A stretch of 64,000 nucleotides of DNA from Achatina immaculata (lineage: Eukaryota > Mollusca > Gastropoda > Stylommatophora > Achatinidae): contig CM019692.1 of the NCBI GenBank assembly GCA_009760885.1, positions 57,960,964 to 58,024,963 of the forward strand. Direction: 5' to 3'. The translations under genes were made by a program, and so were the position numbers. The notes under the pieces were generated by a model. The model ran no database searches, was not told the DNA's origin, and worked only from the letters and a program-made list of their open reading frames with translations. The first letter of the stretch is position 1; the number at the start of each line of letters is the position of its first letter. Shown piece after piece: positions 10,236 through 20,339 of the stretch.

Positions 10236-10959
10236 ACAAGATGTTATGCATAACTCAGTCCCATAAATATTTTGGACTTTGCCCAAGTCAGGTTGGGTGA
10301 ACAGGAAAAACACTGTAAACCAGTATACATAAAACCTTGTTCCATTCTTTGAAACAAGAATACTATTGTAAAAACAACAGTATATGGAAATAGCTAAGAA
10401 TCTAATTTGAATCTAATACCCAGTGCCATTATTTCTCAATCTGGAATCAGTGAATGGTTAAGTGAGGCTCCATTCAACAAGCCTAGATTATATGGAATAC
10501 TTGTATGGGTTTTGTGTTTAATTATCAAAGGGGGTGGGCTGCAGTGAGGTGGAGCAAATTATTGGCCGCAGGGGGTCCGTACCTTAAAAAAAAAAAGTTG
10601 GGAACAATTGATTTGTGCTTTTTAGTTGTTTGTTCCCTGCATTCTTATTTTCCAAGTCTCAGCTTTATTATTTTTTTTCATGGCATGCTCCATCTATTGT
10701 CTCTGTGCCAGTGTTAATTTGTTCTGATAATTGTTCATAGACTCGGTCTGTTGTGTTATGAGCCCCAAGCATTTGTTATTTACATAAGCAGTGGAAAAGA
10801 TCATGTCTACCATTAGCAGATGCCGATAGTGAATGTTATTGTTGACTTTTACACCCATGTGTGTTTTTTTTTTAAAGCTAGTGAAAGATTAACAGTTTCA
10901 GAAGGCAGTTTAGTTACAAATATAATAACCAAGACTTTTTTCACAATATCTTTCATTAG

Positions 10960-11067
10960 CTCCCTTCAACAAGATCAGCCCACTTGATCAGCAGAACTTC
11001 TTTGCAAACATGCCAACAGGGCAACAGAATTCAATCTATTCAAGAACTTCTGATGGCAGAAGATCAT
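10960..11067 (+). CDS. TAB2: TAB2/TAB3 homologue, linker exon before the zinc finger
   Basis: The exon follows acceptor TTTCATTAG and ends at a GTATGT donor. Entry and exit are both phase 1, so the 108-bp exon could be skipped without a frameshift. It encodes the linker including FNKISPLDQQNFFANM, which parallels the FNPSAIHNFYDN region between coiled coil and NZF in vertebrate TAB2. The preceding 3.9-kb intron carries a (TCCA)n array, LINE fragments and a SINE. Confidence 0.8.
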
Positions 11068-11879
11068 GTATGTTTGGGAGCTTTGTTTTAATTTGTTCTT
11101 TTTTGTTTGTTTGTTTGTTTGTTTTTAAGTTGGTTCGTGTGGAAGAAGTGTTTTGTGATATGTATTTTTTTTAAAGTTTTGTACAGAAAAATGAATTTAC
11201 ATAAAGTTGAGGAATACATCATTAAGAAAATAAAGTATAGTTCATTTTTTTTTTTTTAATGAGTTGGTTGTGTCCTGTGCTAATGTTTATTAGTTCCATA
11301 TTTTGTTTCACTTTTAAATTTAAAAAATTTAATTTTGCTATAATCCTTCACTTACCCATTGAAATGATCCAAGAGGCTAAGCTCTTTGGTTGCATGTGGG
11401 AACTATACAAAGGACAGTGTTTATCCTACAGACAGAACTGCAGACATATGCCATAAATGTGTATAAAGAAGAAGTCAGGATATATTTCATTTCAAATTAT
11501 AGTGAGCATTTTTGTCTCTTGAACTACATCATAATAATAGAACTGTTAAATTTGTTGTTAAATCTAATGTTAAATTCCAAATCACCCATTTAATTAGACA
11601 GTTTTAAACAGGTATGGGAAGCTTTGTTTAAAAAAAAAAATGTAGGGACAGGACAGTTATGTATATAGATTTTACAAAAATATAGCAAGGGTTTTTATAT
11701 ATCATTGGGAATAGAATTAATTTGGATAAAAATAAAATGTTTAACTGAGGAGCTTGAACACAGGATCCTGCTGAGGTCCAATACAAACATTATTATATTT
11801 TATCCACGAATTCATGTCTTAATAAAATTCATAGCTAAGTAGTCATAAAGTGCTGTTTTGTAATCTACATTCAGTTTTC

Positions 11880-12640
11880 TAAAATTTTATGTATTCCCAT
11901 ACAGTACTTTGGTTAAATGAATTAGCTTCCCTGCCTCTTTCTCTCACTTCAAAACAAGCAGTAAAGCTTATAGATGACAAATGTGCAGCACATATTACAA
12001 ATAAGGACAAACATCTTGATATTCTACCCCTCAAGAAGAAATTTCTTTTCAACAAGGCCAAGTTATTTCATAAAATTCTATCACACAAGGCTACACCCTA
12101 TCTGTGGTCGTTTTTCAAATCCAACCCAAAACACAGTCAACACTTAAACAATTGCATTCTCCCAAAACCAAGACTTGACATATTTAAAAAAAGCTTCTTT
12201 TACTCAGCTGCCCACCTTTGGAATGCCCTACCAATTTATGTAAAACTTATAAAAGTAATATTCGTTCTTATAACTTTGTCAACATCTATTTGATATGGAC
12301 TATATGCTTCCATAAGCATAGTCTAAAATAATTTAAAGTATGGCTTGATTGTTGTAATTTTTTTTTTTAATCCTGCTTTTCTATAAATTTGTTATTTTTT
12401 AATGAATGCAAGTTTATTTAATGTTGTTGCATAAATAAGAGTATAGAGTGTATGAACATGAGATAAGTTTGTTATTTATTTATGTAATCATTTAATTGTG
12501 TCATAATTATTATGCTCATTAACAGATGCTAAATGACTGTGACTGAGTGAAAGCTGTATGATGAAGGGCAGAATGTCCTACGGGCCTGCATGCCCAGTTC
12601 TTAACCCTTTGAAAATAAAGTATGTTTGTTTATTCGTTTT
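11880..12640 (+). mobile_element. CR1/Jockey-like LINE 3' end
   Basis: The frame at 11889-12293 resembles the C terminus of reverse transcriptases of this group: a SKQAVKLI-like start, KLFHKILSHKATPYLWSFF, then LPKPRLDIFKKSFFYSAAHL-WNALP. It is followed by an AT-rich 3' region ending TGAAAATAAAGTATGTTTG and TTTATTCG. The LPKPR and SAA-LWN-LP motifs are what I rely on. There is no upstream RT catalytic region, so this is a 5'-truncated insertion in the TAB2-like intron. Confidence 0.7.
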
Positions 12641-12975
12641 CTCTTCTCTCTCTCCTGCTTTCTCTCTCACTCTCTTTCTCTCATCCCTGCAGAGCCCAAG
12701 ACACATGGGGCTTAAGAGATTTCCACTTTTGACAGCCCTTCAAAGTCTTCTTGGCTGTCTCCAATGTCAGGCTTTGTTTATTAGAATTTTCCCTGCTGCA
12801 TATCTCTTTGTCATCCCAGGCTTCTTTCACCTTTTAGAGTCCACATCAAAGCTGCTTTTGGTAAGTTGAGAATACAAGGTATAAGTATGAAATAGTACCA
12901 GAATGTAATGTCTTAACATCTGATTCTTGTAACAGAGAACACTTTTAACTTTATGTTGATTGGTTTATTTTTCAG

Positions 12976-13398
12976 CCCCGCCAAGAACTGTTCCTCCTCC
13001 AAGGCCTCCACCTCCAATTCCACCACCTAGACAACGTTCTGTTGATCCAGTGCCAGCAGGCAGTGGGGTTGGGTCTAACAGTGATATTTTTACCTGTGTC
13101 CCTCCGGTGCCGCCTGCTCAGCCAATGATCAGCTCTGGAGACTCGGAGGAAGGAGAATCCTGGAATTGCTCAGCCTGCACTTTCTCCAACCATCCAGCTT
13201 TGAAGAAGTGTGAGATGTGTGAAATGCCGCGAGTGATGCCTCCCCATCCAGCCTCATCTTTAGGGCCACATCTACCCACCCCCCCTCAGTCTTTGTCATC
13301 TCTGCCCCCTCGGCTAGCGCCTGGTTTAGTAGGGGGCATCCGTCACCGATCTGCTTCTCCACATTCACCTCTTGGCCATCACCACCACCACCATGCAG
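12976..13398 (+). CDS. TAB2: TAB2/TAB3 homologue, NZF zinc-finger exon with C-terminal extension
   Basis: The exon follows acceptor TTTTTCAG and ends at GTAAGC; entry and exit are phase 1. It begins with a proline-rich stretch ([17 protein letters not shown]), corresponding to the short Pro-rich segment in vertebrate TAB2. The RanBP2-type NZF finger lies at 13161-13232 ([17 protein letters not shown] then CEMPR): four zinc cysteines are in place and the Thr-Phe pair used to contact ubiquitin is kept. In vertebrate TAB2/3 the protein ends within a few residues of the finger. Here about 55 residues rich in Pro, Ser and His follow, ending in six consecutive histidines before the donor. If the intron were retained, translation would stop nine codons later, at 13427. 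Confidence 0.92.
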
Positions 13399-13431
13399 GT
13401 AAGCTGTGTTACAGAAAGTTTTGTTAGTGTT

Positions 13432-14570
13432 ACATGGTTTCATTCATTACATTCCAAACTAGTCTGTTTTGTCTGTGGTGTTTCTTGTCTTTACTGTTGA
13501 ATTATAGTTTCTTTACTGTTGAGTCCTGAGAAACTATTCCAGCTTTTAAACTTATAAGATCATGCAGGATTTTAAGCAGGACACCCACAGTCCAAAGAAA
13601 ATGTATGGTGGCTGGCACACCAGATGCAGCTTAAAGTTCATTTGTTTATTTTCTGCTATGCTGAAAGTCATGGATGCATCTCAGTTTTGGTGTTTCTAAT
13701 CACCTCAGTTACTGTTCTTTTCTGGTGTCATTTTATTAGCCCATTAAAATGTTTTTTCTCTCAGCCTACCTATCCTCTGTAGTAGGCTTGATGCACACCA
13801 TGGGATTCACAAGTTCATCTCCTTCCAGAAAATCAGCTCCTGATATTTCAAGCATAGCAGCTGCTGGCAGATTACAGGCAGATTGTCATGCAATCTTGGG
13901 CTTTGCAGGAATCATAAAGATAGTATACTTCCTCTGCTTATCTGTGTGCATAGAGAAAACTGGAAATGAGAGAACTACAAATTCAGTTTTATTCACTTGC
14001 AGGATCTGTTTGATGCCTTGGGTATTTGTTCCTCCAGCTAATGTATGCTAATATACTCGAGGCTTTTGAGGATTTGAGGGAACATGATGATTTTCCTGCT
14101 AAACCTGAACTCATTGTCAGGTTTTTTAAAGATGCGTTCAGTTGCCACACGAATCATTGAGGTGTATGTGGCAGTGTATGCTGTGGGAGTGTTGAATATT
14201 TAGCGATGAACACTCCAGGATCCACATCATACCATCAGCATCAAATGGCATTGAAGTTTTCAGGAAATTTTTTTGACATCATCTTTCTGAATGGACATTG
14301 ATTTATCAAAGGTTTCTAAAACCTATTTTCACAATAGAGTCTGATTTCTTCACAGTTTCTCCGCATTTAAAAGAAAAAAGAAGACTGACTGAAATTTAGT
14401 AGCAATTTTTGTGTCTGAAACAAGAATCAATGTTCCTGACAATTCAGCGTATTATAAGTTCACTGATGTGATGTGATGGCGTGATTTATCCGAACAGGTT
14501 TGTTAACTACCACTATCACCACCAATACTACTACTGCATTCCCTGCTCCATCAGCTAGGCTAGGCCTGTT
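13432..14570. other. Intron after the NZF exon; one possible alternative exon
   Basis: A TTTTTTCTCTCAG acceptor at about 13773 opens, in the phase needed by the NZF exon, a frame of about 90 codons to 14051 including FTSSSPSRKSAPDISS. It could be an alternative 3' end of the TAB2-like message, but nothing in it resembles the family. No other feature is recognised. Confidence 0.25.
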
Positions 14571-14574
14571 AGTA

Positions 14575-14873
14575 GGGATACTAACGGAGAGATGGGAGTC
14601 AGCCATGATTCGCTAACTCTTATGGTAGCATATCAGCTATAGGTCATTGATTGCGTAGTCGGATAGTGTCCACTCCCAGCAGATTTGTTAAAGGATCTCG
14701 CAGTTCTGTCAGAAACGTCAGTTTTTAAGCTTTACACCAGACTGACTGAATCTGTAAGCTTTACACCAGACTGACTGAATCTGTAAGCTTTACACCAGAC
14801 TGACTGAATCTGTAAGCTTTACACCAGACTGACTGAATCTGTAAGCTTTACACCACCAGACTGATTGAATCTG
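14575..14873. repeat. Unit of the 38-bp repeat family plus a 29-bp tandem array
   Basis: 14624-14690 resembles the end of the array at 4860-5215 (GCATATCAGCTATAGGTCA). At 14723-14873 five copies of a 29-bp unit follow (TAAGCTTTACACCAGACTGA plus CTGAATCTG); the first four are essentially identical and the last carries a 3-base insertion. Confidence 0.85.
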
Positions 14874-15022
14874 TCCTTGTCAGCCAGTGCTGGGAGTGAG
14901 AATTTCTACCCGTTTGACACAAGTCATGGTTCCATCCTCTGTATTTTAATTCTGGCGACTCCTGGTGTCTGTGCTTTTTTCTCTCCAAAAGCTTCAGGTA
15001 AAAAAATCAGCAGAAGAAATGT

Positions 15023-15262
15023 GAAATGTATGGTCGTGCCACTTAATGCTGTTATCTTACATCCTTCCCATGCTGTTAAATGTCACATAGGGCTCACATT
15101 GTAACTTGTAGTTTTTCTGTTTTCGGCAGTTTTTTTTTTTCAACCTTTTTAAGTGATCTTGTGACCACTAATGTAGCCTCTCTCAATAATGTTCTCTTTA
15201 GAGTTTCACGTGGTTGACCTCTTTTTCTTTGCCCTATTGTGTCCCATTTGATAGGTTAATAC
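15023..15262 (-). mobile_element. L-B non-LTR element, 3' end
   Basis: On the - strand it ends CCTATGTGACATTTAACAGC then a GGGAAGGATGTAAG-like tail, the hallmark of L-B (compare 53700 on the + strand). Upstream bases match the RGRP-type C-terminal coding region. It is diverged and frameshifted. Confidence 0.75.
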
Positions 15263-15362
15263 TGTTACGGTTTGGGTTAAATGTCAATAAACAATAACTG
15301 ATAGAAGGTGTGCAACAATTTCATATCCCATAGTAGTTCCCTAAGACCATGAACTCTTGATC

Positions 15363-16800
15363 ACAAGGTGTGTTACAGTGCAGAAGCAAAAGCCAGAAGA
15401 AAACTAGCCATATTAAGAAAATTGAGTGGAACCACATGGGGAGCTAGTGAAAGAATCCTCAAGAATGTATATCAGCAAAGTATTCTACCATATTTAGAAT
15501 ATGGCTCAACATCTTGGTGCACAGCATCAAACACTACACTGCATAATCTAGACAAGGTTCAAAATCAGTCACTACGGATTATCACAGGTGCCATGAGGTC
15601 CACACCAATAGTAGAAATGCAGAAAATAGTTGGTGTTCAAGCGCTAAAGGAACGTAGAGACACAAAGGTCATGACCATGGGAGAGAAATTCCTCAGCTCT
15701 GTAAGCCATCCCCTGAAGGAGAGATTCAATAACTTGGCACTAAGACGGCTTAAAAGAAGCAGCTTCATTCATCAGGCCAAGTGTATGCGTAAGCTGATAC
15801 CTGACCTTCCAACTGTAGTCACTCCATTATCATCTGTACCAGAGCATACACCATGGAAAGAAGCAGATTATACACAAATAACTATTCAGACTGAAGTGAA
15901 AGGTGTGCAGAATGGTGAGATGCAGAGCAGTCTTGTAAGATCAACAGCCACACTTAGTGTTGTAGATGATAAATATCCATGTGACACCTGGATACGTGTG
16001 TATACAGACGGATCTGCACATAATGCCATAAAGAATGGAGGGGCAGGAGCACATATTGAATATCCAAACAACACAGTTGACAAGATTTCCATACCCACTG
16101 GAAAATACTGCAACAACTATGATGCAGAAGTTAGGGCAATTATTGCTGCAGTTGAAAAACTATCAGACTCCAGAATTGATACATGTCCCATAGTAATTCT
16201 CACAGATGCAAGATCAGTACTGGAAGCTCTTCAGTGCAACAAACTACCAGACCTTAAGGATGCCATGTCAAAAATTGGCTTACAACATGGAGTCACTTTG
16301 CAGTGGATTCCCTCCCACTGTGGGATACCAGGCAATGAGAAAGCTGACCATCTGGCCAAAGAGGGCACTGAAATGGAGCAACCAGACATACCAATCACCT
16401 ATAATCAGAAGAAAAGCATGATAAAAACCTACAGGAAGCCACAAACACCACCACATGATGATTATCACATGCTAAACAGAAAGGAACAAGTCACCATCTT
16501 CCGTCTCCGAATAGGACACACCCGACTCCAAAGTCATATGTATACAAAGTTTAAGGTTGGTACTACTAATCTATGTACATGCGCCCAGGTGCCCCAAACA
16601 GTGGAACATGTCCTCCAAAACTGCACCAACTACGAGACACTGAGAAATAATTACTGGCCCAGTGAAACCCCTAAAGAAGATAAGCTCTATGGTTCCATAC
16701 ATGAATTACAAAAAACAGTGAAATTTGTCCAAGAGACAGGACTGCAGATATGGACAAGACAATGCGAACGAAGAATAAGAAGAAGAAGACAAGGTGTGTT
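15363..16800 (+). mobile_element. I-like LINE 3' half with intact RNase H frame, flanked by 12-bp duplications
   Basis: The body is 15375-16788, flanked on both sides by ACAAGGTGTGTT (15363-15374 and 16789-16800). A single open frame runs from the truncation point to the stop at 16810. It holds the end of a reverse transcriptase (YLEYGSTSWCTAS, LDKVQNQSLRIITGAM); an RNase H domain with catalytic acids in YTDGSAHN, YDAEVRAI, LTDARSVLEAL and the QWIPSHCGIPGNEKAD motif; and a Cys/His cluster (CTCAQVPQTVEHVLQNC). The 3' tail is (AAG)n. RNase H placed after RT indicates the I/Nimb group. The 5' truncation, undecayed frame and perfect target duplications mark a fairly recent insertion. It lies between an L-B fragment and an L-D fragment in the TAB2-like intron. 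Confidence 0.93.
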
Positions 16801-16989
16801 CTGTAAATAAAGTTCACAGCTGTGCGATTCACACAGTTCACATTGTAGATTCATGTAGTGGGATTTTCTTCAGTTTAAGTTCAGGAAAATAGAACAGATT
16901 TGTTAATCCTGCATTCATAGGAATTTGGGAATGATTGTTGGTGCTGCTGTGTTTAGCTTAGTTTCAGTTAGTGAATTAGAATGAGGTGA

Positions 16990-17372
16990 GTGATGAATGT
17001 TTACGACTAAATGTTTACGAAGAATTAGGAAAATATTCTGGCCAAACACCATAAGAAATAACATCTTATTGGCAGAAATGCAGATGAAGCCACTGACAAC
17101 AATTATTGAGGAAAGACGCTGGCGATGGTTGGGACATGTGCTCCGAATGACTGACAACTCACTACCAAAAATAGCACTAAGATGGACACCACAGGGGAAC
17201 AGAAGTAAGGGTAGACCAAAAGAGACATGGAGAAGAACAACAGAAAGGAGAGCAATAGAGGGCTCACCTGGGCAAGAGCAGAAAAAAAGGCGAAGGACAG
17301 GCATTTGTGGAAAACCCTTGCGGAAGTCCCATTTGCCCTGGGCACTTAAGGTTCAGAGAGAGAGAGAGAGAG
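16990..17372 (+). mobile_element. L-D non-LTR element, 3' end
   Basis: The open frame 16997-17419 carries the typical post-RT region: a LRRIRKIFWPNTIRNN block, RRWRWLGHVLRMTDNSLPK, GRPKETWRRTTER, then a (GA)n tail at 17356-17372. The opposite-strand copy at 61158-61445 has the same 3' end and tail. Confidence 0.85.
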
Positions 17373-17928
17373 TGATGAATGAGTTGAATTTTGAGAATTT
17401 GAATTTTCTTAATACTTGAAATTCCTGAGATTTGTTTAGTTTTAACCAAAATGTGCCTAAAAATATATACGTGTGATTCCTTTTGTGGTTTCTTGTATAA
17501 TTCTTGACCTTTTGAAAATATTGTGTACTCTCCATTTTTATGGCAGCAGTATTCTTTCAATGTTCATCAGGTTATCAGTTAGGCCATAAACGGTGGTAAG
17601 AGTCTGAAAATAACTGTCTCATGTATTTAGATACTTAATATTATTGAATGTGTTGATAAAGATTGAATGTGAAAGTTTTTCATTTTAAATTTAACTCATG
17701 TTTGTTATATTCTCAGTATACTTGTGCTGAACTGAACATTTGTAATAGAGTGAATGCTGGGAGAATGACAGCCAGAGTATTAGAAGAGCTATGCCTAAGT
17801 TTTGTTCTCCATATTTTGTTTTTCTCCATTTGGTGTCATATCCAACTAATCTTCATTTTATACTCATTTTGTCTCCATAAACTGAAGCCTGTGTTGGTTT
17901 ATCATTAGCTCACTTTTGTTTCTGGCAG

Positions 17929-17936
17929 GGACATAG
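17929..17936 (+). CDS. TAB2: Candidate last coding bases of the TAB2/TAB3 homologue
   Basis: A good acceptor (TTTTGTTTCTGGCAG) stands here. Splicing the phase-1 NZF exon to it gives GGG ACA TAG, so the protein would end two codons after the His run. A second AG at 17935-17936 would instead add a short open tail ending at a TAA near 18 kb. The surrounding 70 bases are richer in GC than the neighbourhood, as an exon would be. Which acceptor is used, or whether a different terminal exon exists, cannot be settled from sequence alone. Confidence 0.3.
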
Positions 17937-18779
17937 AGATGAGATTCCATTTGTCCCGGCTTTCACTGCTTCTGGACGTGGCTGTTAAGGTGTAAACAGA
18001 AAACTTTGGGGAACTGTTTCATCATCAGCCATCTTGTCATGTTCTTGTTGTCTTTCAAACTGGTCAGCCTACAGTAGTGATGGACCCATATCTGTTCTGA
18101 CCAGGACACCTTCAGGACATTCATCAGTGTCACTGTTCCATACCATCGGACAGCCGAGAGCCTAAATTTGACAGATACATTTTTGTGGCATCAGCATCAA
18201 TCTTTCAAAATAGTTTGGTTTGGACTTGTTTATTATATATGTTCTTTCACAGTAATTCTAGGTAGGTTTGCCAATTTTGTTAAATTTGAATCTAAATAAT
18301 ATGCATCATTACTCATGGAGAGTTAACAAAAACAAACAAACAAAACACTATGTGAGGTATGAGCTGTGATTATTGTTCAGTTGTATTATGTCAGTATAGA
18401 TTTTTTTGAGGAATTGTAAGATGATAAATTTTTTAAAATATATAATATAAAACTGAAATATTTTACCATGTGAAGGGTAAGTTGTATGTGGTGTTTATAT
18501 GGCAGAGAAAAAAAAACATTACCAAATGAACAGATGAGAAGATTAGATGTTGAAACCTGTGGCAACGTATGGTTGGCAACGCCACTTGCTATAGCTCCTG
18601 ATGATGATGAACATTTGTTATGTTGAAAATGAAGCTGATGCTCAGTTTTAATGTAACATGAAGTTGTGGAAAGATACATATGGGTCATCACGTGTTCTAT
18701 TGTTAGTTTGCATTTTATTTGAAGTCATAAAAAAAACAATATAATTTAATTATTTCTTCTGTCTTTAATAAGGTTAAGA
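17937..18779. other. Sequence after the candidate TAB2 terminal exon
   Basis: T-rich on the + strand. It contains no recognised repeat and would be 3' UTR if the 17.93-kb acceptor is used. Confidence 0.3.
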
Positions 18780-19215
18780 AGTAATACATATCTTCTTACA
18801 TCCCTCTCGTGGCGTTAAATGTCACATAGGGTTCACGTGGTAGTTCACCAAGCTTTCCTGTTTTCGGCGAGCTGAAAATAAGGGATTTTATGCCTTCTAA
18901 ATTGGTGTCTTTTAACAGTGCCCTCTATAGACTTTCAAGTGGTCAACCTCTTTTTCTTTGGCCTGTTGTGTTCCACTTGAAGCTTGTTTTGGGATTCTCT
19001 GACTGTTTCTTCTCACCGTGTGACCAATATATATCCATCTCCTTTTTCTGATCACCCATGAGACAGGTTGTTGTTTGCTCATCTGCCTTATCTCCTCTGC
19101 GTTGTTCTTGAATTCGTTCCACTTTATACAGAGTATTTTCCTTAGGTATTTGTTTTCGAAAGAGTATAATTTCTTGTCAATTTCTTTAGTTTTTTTCCAA
19201 CAATGTAATTCATTC
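18780..19215 (-). mobile_element. L-B non-LTR element, 3' end
   Basis: On the - strand it covers the conserved C-terminal region down to TGTGACATTTAACGCCACG and the tail. It matches the copies at 37.5 kb and 15.0 kb, including the segment for the CACATGGGTGATC-like block upstream. Frames are broken. Confidence 0.8.
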
Positions 19216-20298
19216 AGTGTACTTGTGCACAGGTTTCTAACTTAACAAAAAATTGAAGATAACTTAAAATTTTTGCTAGAAAGCTCAACATTGTCTGATT
19301 CACTGCTAAAATAATTGAGACAGTGTGCCAAGCTGGGATAGCAAGTCTTGAATTGTATAATTTTGTCAGAATTCATTTAACAGATATTTTTTTTTAATGG
19401 AAACTTCTGTTATGGAATAGAGCAAGAACCACAAGTGCAACACAATACAGTGTGGAAAAAAAAAACACGATTGACATTATGTGAAATTATTTTTTACACT
19501 GTAGGCCTGGTTCAGACATTTGTAAAGAGATCTCATCACTTTTTGCCAAAGTTTAATAATTAAAACTTGTAGAATTTCCATTTCATCTCTAACTCGAGTC
19601 TGACATTATTGTATCAGCACACTTCTTTGCATCTGTGGTCATTCGCTTTTATATTTTAAACTAAAAAACATTAAAATACTAAAATACGTTGGACAAATCC
19701 CTGAGAGCTCTGATCTCTGCTTATGAAAGTGGGTTTCAGCACAGCACTCATGCTCTGTAGGACCGGTGAGAAGTCTAATGAACTGGAGGTGAGGGTAGTA
19801 TTTGATCCCACACCTGAAGTCCAGGATCAAATGAGAGACAATGTGCCTATTGAATCAGCCAGTCTTACCTCCATGTTTAAATAAATTAAAATAAATCTGT
19901 GTATTTTCGAATTGCCTGACATACTTTGTCTGATCAGATAGAAAGAGGATCAGGTTCCATAAAAATGGCCTTATTTTGTCAAACTGAATGAAGTGTTTTA
20001 TAGAGACTGAGCATCAATATTGTGAAACAAATCTGTCAACACAATTCATTTAAATTTAAGATATATGTTAACAGTAACATTAAACCAGTGATTTGTGCTG
20101 TGGTGTGTAGGGAGGGGGGGTGTTGGGCTTGTGTCTCTTGGATTTCTTTTCTCATTCTGAGCTCGTTGTGGAGCATAAACTACACTTTCCAAGATAAACC
20201 ATTTCATTTCAGCCATGTTCATCTTATCTCCCTACTTTTGTTATTGCAGATTTAATTTCCTGTAAGAGTACATCCTTGCAAGGTTCGTTCAGTCTCCT
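19216..20298. other. Unique-looking AT-rich sequence
   Basis: No repeat or exon recognised. AATAAA hexamers at about 19877 and 19887 followed by a GT-rich stretch could be an alternative poly(A) site. Confidence 0.3.
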
Positions 20299-20299
20299 T

Positions 20300-20326
20300 C
20301 CCCCCCCCCCCCCCCCCCCCCCCCCC
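20300..20326. repeat. Poly(C) tract of 27 bases
   Basis: An uninterrupted C run, G-rich on the - strand. Long enough to form G-quadruplex or i-motif structures in principle, and also a likely place for assembly length error. Confidence 0.95.
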
Positions 20327-20339
20327 AAGTCAGTTTATC

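Noticed and set aside
10430..10620. hAT MITE
   Set aside because: The right end (AAAGTTGGGAACAATTG) resembles one, but no matching left end could be found.
13378..13395. Vector-derived His tag
   Set aside because: Six His codons, but within a natural exon with native splice donor and no vector sequence around; the codons are ordinary CAC/CAT repeats.
13749..14051. Definite last exon of the TAB2-like gene
   Set aside because: The acceptor and phase fit, but the protein has no similarity to the family and a transmembrane-like stretch that makes no sense there. Kept only as a possibility.
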